Shown: positions 8,641 through 15,813 of the stretch, one piece after another
Layout: each line of letters begins with the position of its first letter
Numbering within the stretch: position 1 is the first letter of the stretch
NCBI RefSeq assembly: GCF_021654135.1
Contig: NZ_JAKGSD010000006.1
Span: forward strand, 157,523 to 221,522
From: Amycolatopsis tucumanensis
Lineage (GTDB): Bacteria > Actinomycetota > Actinomycetes > Mycobacteriales > Pseudonocardiaceae
DNA: 64,000 bases
Direction of reading: 5' to 3'
Notes under the pieces: generated by a model
Databases searched by the model: none
What the model saw: the letters and a program-made list of their open reading frames with translations, nothing else
Told to the model about the DNA's origin: nothing
Made by a program: the position numbers and the translations under genes

Positions 8641-9127
8641 GCGGGGCGCGCGGTTGGCGGCGCGCGCCGAGTGGACGGACGTGCCGCGGCCGCGAACGCT
8701 GGGCGGGCGTGAGGTTCGCCGAGTGGGCGACCGCGCACGCGTCGTTGTCCGTGCGGCTCGCGAGGTGCGGCCGCATCGCGGGTGCTGGGCCGCCCGGGGT
8801 TGTCGTTCGCGGAGTGGGCGGCCACCCACGTGTCGTTGTTCCACTAGGCGCGCAAGCGCGCGGCGGCGCCGAGGTGGCGGAGTATCCGCAGCCGATCTCG
8901 CCCGCGGCGTCTAGGGTGTCCGGGCACGGCCCACGCCGAGTGGGCGGCCGCGCGCCTCGTTGACCGTCAGGCGCGCAAGCGTGCGGCGACCTCACGGGTG
9001 CTGGGCCGCCCGGGCATTCCGTTCGTCGAGTGGGCGGTCGCGCACGCGTCGTTGTTCCACTAGGCCACGCAAGCGGGTGGCGGCGCCGAGGTGGCCGAGC
9101 GCCCCGCAGCCAGTCTCGCCTGCGGTG
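8641..9127. repeat. Decayed tandem duplicates of the convergent gene junction
   Basis: No gene is seen here. Instead there are partial copies of the 3' end of the preceding gene: 8699-8753, 8781-8847, 8870-8963, 8997-9063 and a truncated one at 9085-9129. They share blocks such as GTGCTGGGCCGCCCGGG, GAGTGGGCGGCCGCGCACG and GTCGTTGTTCC. Between copies runs TAGGCGCGCAAGCGCGCGGC, which is also the antisense of the last codons of the amidohydrolase at 9128. The duplicated unit therefore spans both convergent gene tails. Frames are broken, so the copies are non-coding remnants. Confidence 0.8.
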
Positions 9128-10432
9128 CTAGGCGCGCAAGCGCGCGGCCGCATCGCGGGCGGCGGACTGGACCTTGCCGCGGTCGACGTGCACCGGCTCC
9201 CGGTCCGACACCACCTGTTCGCCTGCCACCCAGACGTCCCGGACCTGCCGCGACCCCGACGCCCACACCAGGTTCGAGATCACCTGCTCGTCCGGCTCGT
9301 CCAGGCCGGTCGCGAACGCCGGGCCGTCCGGGTCCACGTGCACGAAGTCGGCCCAGCGGCCGGGCTCCAGCGCGCCGATGTCGGTCCGGCTCAGCGCGTC
9401 CGCGCCGCCGCGGGTGGCCAGCAGCAGCGCGTCCTTCGCCCGCAGCGCGGTCGAGTCCTGTGTGGACAGCCGGGCGAGCATCGCGGAGAGCTGGACCTCC
9501 TCCCACAGGTCGAGGTCGTCGTTGCTGGCCGGGCCGTCCGTGCCGAGCCCGACCGCGACCGCCGCCGCCCGCAGGTCCGTCAGCCGCGCGATGCCGGACG
9601 CCAGCTTCGCGTTCGACCCCGGGCAGTGCGCCACCCCGGTCCCGCGCGCGGCGAACAACGCGATGTCCTGATCGGACAGGTGGACGGCGTGCGCGGCGAG
9701 TACCCGCCCGCCCAGCATGCCGACCTCCTCCAGCAGTTGCGGCACCGAGCCGAACTCCGCGCGCTGCCGGGCGTCCTCGTCCGCCGCCTCGGCCACGTGG
9801 ATCTGCACCAGCGCACCCCGCGCCGCGGCGGATTCGGTGACCTGCCGCAGCGCCTCGACCGGCAGCATGTACGCCGAATGCGGCGCGTAGGACAGCTCGA
9901 TCCGCTCACCGGGGCCGAACCGCAGACCGTCGGCGTCGATCCAGCGGTCCGCCACCTCGATCATGCGCCGCCAGTCGACGCCGGGCAGGTCGATGATCGG
10001 GCCGCCGAGCACCGCCCGCGCACCGGTCTCCAGCACCGCCTCGGCCATCTGCTCGGCGAAGAAGTACATCTCCGCGCTCGTGGTGACGCCGTGCCGGAGC
10101 ATCTCGACCGAACCGAGCAGCATCCCGGCACGCACGTCCTCCGCGCGCAGCTTCGCCTCGGCAGGCCAGATGATCTCGTTGAGCCAGCGCAACAGCGGCA
10201 GGTCGCCGCCCATGCCGCGGAGCAGGGTCATCGGGCTGTGCGCGTGCGCGTTGATCAGGCCGGGCAGCAGGATCCCGGTCAGCTCGGTGACCGGCAGATC
10301 GCCGGGCGCCTCGGCCGCGGGACCGCAGAACGTGATTCGCCCGTCGTCGCCGACGTCCACCACGCCGTCCCGGATGACCGAGCAGGCCGGATCGCAGGGC
10401 AGGACGACGGGGGCGCGGAAGCGTTGCGGCAT
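9128..10432 (-). CDS. Amidohydrolase, 5'-methylthioadenosine/S-adenosylhomocysteine deaminase-like (TrzA/AtzA subgroup)
   Basis: 434 residues of the metal-dependent amidohydrolase superfamily, predicted to deaminate a purine-like or related heterocycle. Visible metal and active-site motifs are LINAHAHSPMTLLRG (HxH), VQIHVAE (third His), LAAHAVHL (fourth His) and GLGTDGPASN with the catalytic Asp. APHSAYM is typical of the MTA/SAH deaminase group. Beta-sandwich segments at both ends (GVVDVGDDGRITFCG; PGRWADFVHVDPDGP) complete the fold. It lies ten bases after the MmyB-type regulator gene on the same strand, so the two may be co-transcribed. The exact substrate cannot be assigned. Its last codons are part of the neighbouring repeat unit. 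Confidence 0.82.
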   Translation of the reverse strand: MPQRFRAPVVLPCDPACSVIRDGVVDVGDDGRITFCGPAAEAPGDLPVTELTGILLPGLINAHAHSPMTLLRGMGGDLPLLRWLNEIIWPAEAKLRAEDVRAGMLLGSVEMLRHGVTTSAEMYFFAEQMAEAVLETGARAVLGGPIIDLPGVDWRRMIEVADRWIDADGLRFGPGERIELSYAPHSAYMLPVEALRQVTESAAARGALVQIHVAEAADEDARQRAEFGSVPQLLEEVGMLGGRVLAAHAVHLSDQDIALFAARGTGVAHCPGSNAKLASGIARLTDLRAAAVAVGLGTDGPASNDDLDLWEEVQLSAMLARLSTQDSTALRAKDALLLATRGGADALSRTDIGALEPGRWADFVHVDPDGPAFATGLDEPDEQVISNLVWASGSRQVRDVWVAGEQVVSDREPVHVDRGKVQSAARDAAARLRA

Positions 10433-10441
10433 CCTGGGATT

Positions 10442-11272
10442 CTAGGTCTCCTGCCGGGCCGTGGCGGCCAGCGACCCGAGCAGCGCGAGGGCCTCGGCGC
10501 TCGGCGAACCCGGTTCGGCGTGGTAGACGACGAGCTCCTGCCCCGGACTGGACCGGACGTCGAAGGTCTGCATGGTCAGGGTCAGCGGGCCGACCTCGCG
10601 GTGCACGAACTCCTTGCGCTCCAGGCTCTTGCCTCGGGCGTCGTGACCGGTCCACAGCTCGGCGAACTCCGGGCTGGCCGCGAGGAGCTCGGCGAGCACC
10701 TGCCGGACCCGCGGGTCGTCCGGGTTCTTGCCGTAGCCGAGCCGGAAACCGGCGACCGAGTTGCGCGCCACCTCGTGCCAGTCCCGGTAGAAGGTGCGCG
10801 CGGCCGGGTCGGTGAACACGACGTGCATCAGGTTGCGCGAGTGCGCCCAGTCGTGGAAGAGCGCGTCGGCGATCGCGTTCGAGGCGAGCACGTCGTAGGC
10901 GAGGTTGTAGACGATGGCGGGGTTGTCCGGCCAGGCGCTCATCAGCTGCAGCAGGCTTGGATCGACGCGAGCGGGCACCGCGGTGAGCCGGGTGCGCGGG
11001 CTGAGCCCGGCGAGGCGGAACAGGTGCTGGCGGCCGTCCTCGCCGAGGCGGAGCGCGGCGGCCAGTGCGTCGACCACCTGCGCCGACGGGGTGCGCTCGC
11101 GGCCCTGCTCCAGGCGGACGTAGTAGTCCACGCTGACGCCGGCCAGCAGCGCCACCTCCTCGCGGCGCAGGCCGGGCACGCGGCGCTGGCCGGTGCTGGG
11201 GAGGTTGACCTCGTCCGGGCGCACCTGGGACCGCCGGGAGCTGAGGAAGTCGCCGAGTTCGGACCGTGCCAT
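10442..11272 (-). CDS. MmyB-type Xre helix-turn-helix regulator
   Basis: 276 residues. An N-terminal Xre domain (GLRREEVALLAGVSVDYYVRLEQGRERTP region, about residues 34-62) is followed by the MmyB ligand-binding domain, a PAS-like fold known in Streptomyces to bind fatty-acid ligands. Family marks include PSLLQLMSAWPDNPAIVYNLAYDVLASN and the Asp/Arg-rich region after VVFTDPAARTFY. Such genes are very often divergent from an SDR gene, exactly as here, and act on that promoter. An inverted repeat in the divergent region is a candidate site. No other sensor is visible. Confidence 0.88.
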   Translation of the reverse strand: MARSELGDFLSSRRSQVRPDEVNLPSTGQRRVPGLRREEVALLAGVSVDYYVRLEQGRERTPSAQVVDALAAALRLGEDGRQHLFRLAGLSPRTRLTAVPARVDPSLLQLMSAWPDNPAIVYNLAYDVLASNAIADALFHDWAHSRNLMHVVFTDPAARTFYRDWHEVARNSVAGFRLGYGKNPDDPRVRQVLAELLAASPEFAELWTGHDARGKSLERKEFVHREVGPLTLTMQTFDVRSSPGQELVVYHAEPGSPSAEALALLGSLAATARQET

Positions 11273-11304
11273 GACGTGATCGTAGGTCCGCGGCGGCGGT
11301 GCTA

Positions 11305-11325
11305 CCTGGGTGCAGCGCTCCCAGG
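11305..11325. promoter_or_regulatory. Candidate operator between MmyB-type regulator and SDR
   Basis: CCTGGG, nine-base spacer, CCCAGG: perfect six-base arms (11305-11310, 11320-11325), 33 bases before the regulator start and 49 before the SDR start. Binding by the adjacent regulator is inference. Confidence 0.45.
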
Positions 11326-11373
11326 AAGACCGCGCCCTGCCACGGTCCGGCCACCCGGGCCACGGTCGGTGCC

Positions 11374-12114
11374 ATGAGCAAACTCGATCTCACCGGGCGG
11401 GTCGCCGTCGTCACCGGCGCGGCGCGCGGCATCGGCCGGGCGTGCGCGGAGTTGCTGCGCTCGCGGGGCGCGCGCCTCGTCGTCACCGATCTGCGGGAGT
11501 CCGTGCACGAGCTGGCCGCCGACGACGTGGCGGTGCTGACCGGCGACGTCGCGGACGAGGAACTGGCCCGCGCCACGATGCGGCTTGCGGTGGAGCGGTT
11601 CGGGCGGTTGGACGTGCTGGTGAACAACGCCGGGCGGACGCTGAACAAGCCGGTCACCGAAACGAGCGTCGAGGACTTCGAGGCGATCCTGCGGGTCAAC
11701 GCGCGCGGCAACTTCGTGCAGGCGCGGGAGGCGTTCCGCGTGATGGCGGCCGCCGGTGGCGGGGCCATCGTGTCGATCGCGTCGGTGTCGTCGGTGGTGG
11801 CGTTCGAGACGCAGACCGCCTACGCCGCGTCGAAGGGCGCGCTGGCCCAGATGACGCGGGTGCTGGCCATCGAAGGCGGACCGGTGGGGATCCGCTCGAA
11901 CGCCGTCCTGCCGGGCGTCATCGACACCGACATCATGGAGGGGGTGGTCGACAACGGCCGCGAAATGCTCGCCTCGTTCGGCCCCGCCCACCCCATCGGC
12001 CGCATCGGCAAGGCCGACGAGGTCGCCGAAGCGGTGGCGTTCCTGTCCTCCGACGCGGCGAGCTTCGTCACCGGCGCCCTGCTCCCGGTCGACGGCGGCT
12101 GGACGGCGCAGTGA
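11374..12114 (+). CDS. SDR-family oxidoreductase, FabG-like
   Basis: 246 residues, classical SDR length. TGAARGIGRA is the cofactor loop, NNAGRTLN the structural Asn motif, a Ser-rich SIASVSS strand holds the catalytic serine, and YAASKGALAQM holds Tyr and Lys. The C-terminus (LLPVDGGWTAQ) is typical of the FabG-like group. The acidic residue in VVTDLRE after beta-2 suggests NAD(H) preference (inference). It is divergent from the MmyB-type regulator, which probably controls it. The substrate is unknown. It converges on a lipoprotein gene with a one-base gap. Confidence 0.9.
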   Translation: MSKLDLTGRVAVVTGAARGIGRACAELLRSRGARLVVTDLRESVHELAADDVAVLTGDVADEELARATMRLAVERFGRLDVLVNNAGRTLNKPVTETSVEDFEAILRVNARGNFVQAREAFRVMAAAGGGAIVSIASVSSVVAFETQTAYAASKGALAQMTRVLAIEGGPVGIRSNAVLPGVIDTDIMEGVVDNGREMLASFGPAHPIGRIGKADEVAEAVAFLSSDAASFVTGALLPVDGGWTAQ

Positions 12115-12115
12115 C

Positions 12116-12601
12116 TCAGCGCGGCAGCATGGGTTCGAGGCTGGTGGCCAGGTCCTGAGCCGCCGCGCACGCCTCCGCCTGCAGGTCGGCGGAGAGCAGC
12201 ACGACGGTCGTCGCGGCCGGGGCGTGCCCGGGGACGTCGAGCACGACCTCGCACGTGCCGGGGCCGGTGAACTGGCCGATCAGCGCCTTGCGGCCGTTGA
12301 CGTCGAGCGGCGCCGCCTCTGCCGGTTCCCCCTGCTCGTGCTCAAGGGCGATGCTCACGGTGCCGTAACCCGGCCTGGACGCGCCGCACTCGTTCCGCAC
12401 GCCGATCGGCCTGCCCGGCGTGAACCCCTGTCCGGCGAGCAGCTGGTCCAGGACGGCGCAGGCGGCCAGCGGCTCCAGCGGGTCCGCGGTCGGTGCCGCC
12501 GTCGTCGGCGCCGGCGTCGGCCTGTCGCTGTCGGTTGTCGAGCAGGCCCCGAGACCGGCCGCCGCGACGACCGAAACCACCCACGCCGCCCTGCGCCCCA
12601 T
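12116..12601 (-). CDS. Putative lipoprotein, DUF3558-like
   Basis: 161 residues from the ATG at 12601. The signal peptide (RRAAWVVSVVAAAGLGACS) ends in a lipobox L-G-A-C, so the mature protein should be anchored to the outer face of the membrane by its cysteine. A Thr/Pro/Ala linker follows. The rest (LAACAVLDQLLAGQGF, NECGASRPGYGTVSIAL, TCEVVLDVPGHAPA, ACAAAQDLATSLEPML) matches the cysteine spacing of the actinobacterial DUF3558 lipoproteins, whose function is unknown. An upstream extension in frame is unlikely because it would bury the signal peptide. It converges on the SDR gene and precedes no obvious operon partner. Confidence 0.7.
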   Translation of the reverse strand: MGRRAAWVVSVVAAAGLGACSTTDSDRPTPAPTTAAPTADPLEPLAACAVLDQLLAGQGFTPGRPIGVRNECGASRPGYGTVSIALEHEQGEPAEAAPLDVNGRKALIGQFTGPGTCEVVLDVPGHAPAATTVVLLSADLQAEACAAAQDLATSLEPMLPR

Positions 12602-12627
12602 GAACGGACAGCCTGCACCCTGCGCGG

Positions 12628-13278
12628 CTAGTCCACCAGCCCGCTGCGCCACGCCCAGGCCGCGACCTCGACGCGGTTGCGTGCGCCGACCTTGCCCTGC
12701 ACCGCGGCCAGGTGCGTCTTCACCGTCGACAGGGACATGTACAGCTCGGCGCCGATCTCGGTGTTCGTCAGGCCGCGGGCCGCCGCCTTCACCACGTCCA
12801 GCTCACGCGCGGTCAGCGGTTCCTTCGGCGGATCGACCTGCCGCCTGGCGGACGCGCCCTCGAAGTGCTTCAGCAGCCGCACCGTCACCTGCGGCGACAC
12901 CAGCGCGTCGCCGCGGTGGGCGGCCCGGATCGCTTCGATCAGCAGCGCCGGGCCGGCGTCCTTGAGCAGGAAGCCGCTCGCGCCGTTGCGCAGCGCGGTG
13001 TGCACGTACTCGTCCAGGTCGAAGGTCGTCACCACCACGACCTTCAGCGGGTCGGCGACGTCCGGCCCGGCCAGCTGGCGCGTCACCTCCAGCCCGTCCA
13101 GCCCGGGCATCCGGATGTCCAGCAGGCACACGTCCGGCCGCAGCTCACGCGCCTTCGTCACCGCCGCGACACCGTCCTCGACGTCGGCGACCACCTCGAT
13201 GTCGTCCTGCGCGTCGAGGATCATCCGGAACCCCATGCGCACCATGCTCTGGTCGTCGGCGATCAGTACGCGAATCAA
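12628..13278 (-). CDS. NarL/FixJ-type response regulator
   Basis: 216 residues: an N-terminal receiver with phospho-acceptor Asp54 (CLLDIRMPGLDG), the acidic pair ADD near residues 7-9 and a conserved Lys in GFLLKDAG, then a LuxR-type helix-turn-helix (LTARELDVVKAAARGLTNTEIGAELYMS region). The start is TTG at 13278, overlapping the kinase stop by four bases (TTGA), so it is coupled to its sensor. The most likely target is the divergent ABC-transporter promoter, which carries a 28-bp perfect palindrome. Cytosolic, DNA-binding. Confidence 0.9.
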   Translation of the reverse strand: MIRVLIADDQSMVRMGFRMILDAQDDIEVVADVEDGVAAVTKARELRPDVCLLDIRMPGLDGLEVTRQLAGPDVADPLKVVVVTTFDLDEYVHTALRNGASGFLLKDAGPALLIEAIRAAHRGDALVSPQVTVRLLKHFEGASARRQVDPPKEPLTARELDVVKAAARGLTNTEIGAELYMSLSTVKTHLAAVQGKVGARNRVEVAAWAWRSGLVD

Positions 13279-14987
13279 GCCTCTTCCTCCACCGGCAACC
13301 ACGCCTCCACCACCCAGCCCCCGTCCGGCGCCGGGCCCGCGGCGAGCCGGCCGTGCAGCAGCTCGACCCGCTCGCGCATCCCGACGAGACCGTATCCCCC
13401 GGAACCTCCGGCCGGACGCGTCACCACTTGGTGTCCGTCGTCGGCCACCCGGATGTGCAGTTCGCCGTCCCGGACCTCGGCCAGCACGCACGCCCGCGTC
13501 GCGCCCGCCGCGTGCTTGCCGATGTTCGTCAGGGACTCCTGAACCAGCCGCAGCGCCGAGCGCGCCACCTCCTGCGGCAGGTCCGCGGGCACCCGCACGT
13601 CGGCCTCGGTGGGGACGCCGTGGTGCCCGGCCTCGACGAGCCGCCGCAGGTCCGCGTCCAGGTCCATGGTGGCCTGGTCGGTGACCGCCTCCCCGCCCGC
13701 GCGCATGCTGCCGACCAGCCGCCGCATCGCGGTCATCGCCTCGGTGCCCGCGGCCTCGATGCGTTCGATGACCTCCAGCGCGACCTTCGGGTTCTGGTCG
13801 GCGATCACCTTCGCCGCCTGCGCCTGCACGATGATCCCGGTGACGTGGTGCGCCACCAGGTCGTGCAGTTCCCGCGCCAGCGCCATGCGCTCGGAGTTCT
13901 GCGCGTCGGCGACCGCGGCCTCGACCACCTTGCGCCGCTCGGAGTCGCGGGCCCGGAAGTACAGCCCGGCGGCCACCGCGATCCCGAGCACGAGCACCGC
14001 GGCGATCACCAGGTCGCGCAGGTCCGACATGTCCGCCCGGCCCCGGCCGCTGACCACCGTGGTGAGCGTGGTGAACGCGACCGCGGCCGACATCAGCGCG
14101 ATCGCGCCCCACGCCCGCTTCGGCTCGACCGACCGGACCAGCAGGACCACGACGATGATCCCGGCGACGATCTCGGTGAACGGCAACGCGCCGTAGCCCA
14201 GCAGGTACTGCCGCGGCGCGATCCACAGCGCAGCCGAGGTGGCGAAGATGATCCCGGCGAGCAGCAAGCCGGCGCGCAGCGGGCGGCGGGTCGCGTACAC
14301 GGCCGTCGCGGCCGCGGCGAGCGAGCAGGTCAGCGCGGGCAGCGCCCGGATGTTGCTGTCCAGCAGCTGGTACAGCTCCAGGAAGACGGGCAGGCTGAGC
14401 GCGCCGATCAGAGGCCACTGCTCGCGCACCAGGTCACGCACCGCGCTCTCCTTGCGCGGCGCCTGCCCGCGCCGGAACTGCAGCCCGGTGAGCACCACGG
14501 CGACCAGCAGCACCATGCCGAGCAGCATCGTCTCGCTCAGCCCGCGACTGCCCGAGCCGTTGCGGTAGGCGGTGGCGAACAGGGTGGCGAGCACCAGCGT
14601 GGCGGTGCCGATGATGGACTCCGCCCACCGCACCCGCCGCACGCAGAAGAACACCAGCTCCAGCCCGGCGACGGTCTCGCTCAGCGACACGTTGCTCAGC
14701 AGCGTCGTATACGCCGCCGCGTCGGTCGCCCGGATCAGGAAGGTCGACGCGAACAACGTCGCGGCGCCCGCGAACACGGCCACCGCGGGCCGCGTCCGCG
14801 CCCACAACGCGCACGCGCCCAGCGCGACCATCCCGGGCAGCAGCAGGAGATCCCGGCCCCGCGGCCCAAGCGAGTCCACACTGGCCGGCAGCACCACCGC
14901 GAGATCGCACAGGAAGGCGGCGAGCAGCAGGACGCCTTCGAGACCCAGCCATCGCCAGGCCGAGGTCACGCGATCGGAGAACGGCAC
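13275..14987 (-). CDS. Membrane sensor histidine kinase (HisKA_3/NarX-like)
   Basis: 570 residues from a GTG at 14987 (a GTG at 14969 is an alternative). The first 330 residues are a long membrane region with roughly ten hydrophobic segments and no large extracellular loop, as in intramembrane-sensing kinases. The dimerisation helix ELHDLVAHHVTGI holds the phospho-acceptor His375, and the ATPase domain has QESLTNIGKHA, VADDGH and GGYGLVGMRERV. It forms a two-component system with the overlapping response regulator and is divergent from an ABC exporter. That context is typical of systems sensing cell-envelope stress or antimicrobial compounds (inference). Confidence 0.88.
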   Translation of the reverse strand: MPFSDRVTSAWRWLGLEGVLLLAAFLCDLAVVLPASVDSLGPRGRDLLLLPGMVALGACALWARTRPAVAVFAGAATLFASTFLIRATDAAAYTTLLSNVSLSETVAGLELVFFCVRRVRWAESIIGTATLVLATLFATAYRNGSGSRGLSETMLLGMVLLVAVVLTGLQFRRGQAPRKESAVRDLVREQWPLIGALSLPVFLELYQLLDSNIRALPALTCSLAAAATAVYATRRPLRAGLLLAGIIFATSAALWIAPRQYLLGYGALPFTEIVAGIIVVVLLVRSVEPKRAWGAIALMSAAVAFTTLTTVVSGRGRADMSDLRDLVIAAVLVLGIAVAAGLYFRARDSERRKVVEAAVADAQNSERMALARELHDLVAHHVTGIIVQAQAAKVIADQNPKVALEVIERIEAAGTEAMTAMRRLVGSMRAGGEAVTDQATMDLDADLRRLVEAGHHGVPTEADVRVPADLPQEVARSALRLVQESLTNIGKHAAGATRACVLAEVRDGELHIRVADDGHQVVTRPAGGSGGYGLVGMRERVELLHGRLAAGPAPDGGWVVEAWLPVEEEA

Positions 14988-15038
14988 AACGGAACGGTAG
15001 AGGATCCGCGCGCCCCCGCACCTTGGCCGCCCGGCCAC

Positions 15039-15066
15039 CCCGTATCGGCCGATCGGCCGATACGGG
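15039..15066. promoter_or_regulatory. Perfect 28-bp palindrome between kinase and ABC transporter
   Basis: Every base from 15039 to 15066 pairs with its mirror position around the central GATC, and the core is built of overlapping ATCGGCCGAT units. It is 52 bases before the kinase start and 54 before the transporter start. It is a strong candidate binding site for the neighbouring response regulator; a terminator role is unlikely because both genes point away from it. Confidence 0.6.
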
Positions 15067-15120
15067 CACCCCGCCCCACCTGTGAACCTGCTGTGCGGGA
15101 ACAACGGAAGGGGAAGGTTC

Positions 15121-15813
15121 ATGACTCCACAAGGGAGTGTCGTGTTGTCCGGGCGGGGGCTCGTCAAGCGGTACGGCGAGCAGGTGGCGCTGGCCGGCGT
15201 CGACGTGGACGTCCACGCCGGGGAGGCGCTCGCCGTCGTCGGCCCGTCGGGGTCGGGCAAGACGTCGCTGCTGCACGTGCTGGCCGGGATCCTGCGGCCG
15301 GACGGCGGCGAGATCCTGCTGGACGGCAGGCGTGTCGACCAGCTGTCCGAGACCAAGCGCAGCGAGCTGCGGCGCACCGAGTTCGGTTTCGTGTTCCAGC
15401 AGGGGATGCTCGTGGCCGAGCTGTCCGCGGAGGAGAACGTGGCGCTGCCGATGCTGCTCGGGGGCGCCAAGCGCCGCGAGGCGATCGGCGCGGCACGGGA
15501 GTGGCTGGGCCGGCTCGGGCTGCGGGGCCGGGAGGGGTCCCGCCCCGGTGAGCTGTCCGGCGGCCAGGCGCAGCGGGTCGCGATCGCCCGCGCGCTGACG
15601 CACCGGCCGAAGGTGATCTTCGCCGACGAGCCGACCGGCGCGCTGGACACCCGCACCGGCAAGGACACCATGGACGCCCTGCTGGTCGCGGCCTCGGACT
15701 CGGGCACGTCGGTGGTCATCGTGACGCACGACGTGGAGCTCGCCGCGTCGCTGCCGCGCACGGTGACCATCCGGGACGGGCGCATCGCGGAGCAGGTGGG
15801 GGTGCTGCCGTGA
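15121..15813 (+). CDS. ABC transporter ATP-binding protein, MacB/LolD/BceA type
   Basis: 230 residues. Walker A GPSGSGKTS (41-49), Q-loop in VFQQGML, signature LSGGQ (145-149), Walker B VIFADEP (165-171) and the switch His in VIVTHDVE. The spacing is that of the MacB/FtsE/LolD class, which pairs with FtsX-like permeases rather than importing solutes. The ATG follows GGAAGGGGAAGG. Its stop overlaps the permease start by four bases. Likely role: energising extrusion of, or resistance to, a membrane-active compound, controlled by the adjacent two-component system (inference). Confidence 0.93.
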   Translation: MTPQGSVVLSGRGLVKRYGEQVALAGVDVDVHAGEALAVVGPSGSGKTSLLHVLAGILRPDGGEILLDGRRVDQLSETKRSELRRTEFGFVFQQGMLVAELSAEENVALPMLLGGAKRREAIGAAREWLGRLGLRGREGSRPGELSGGQAQRVAIARALTHRPKVIFADEPTGALDTRTGKDTMDALLVAASDSGTSVVIVTHDVELAASLPRTVTIRDGRIAEQVGVLP

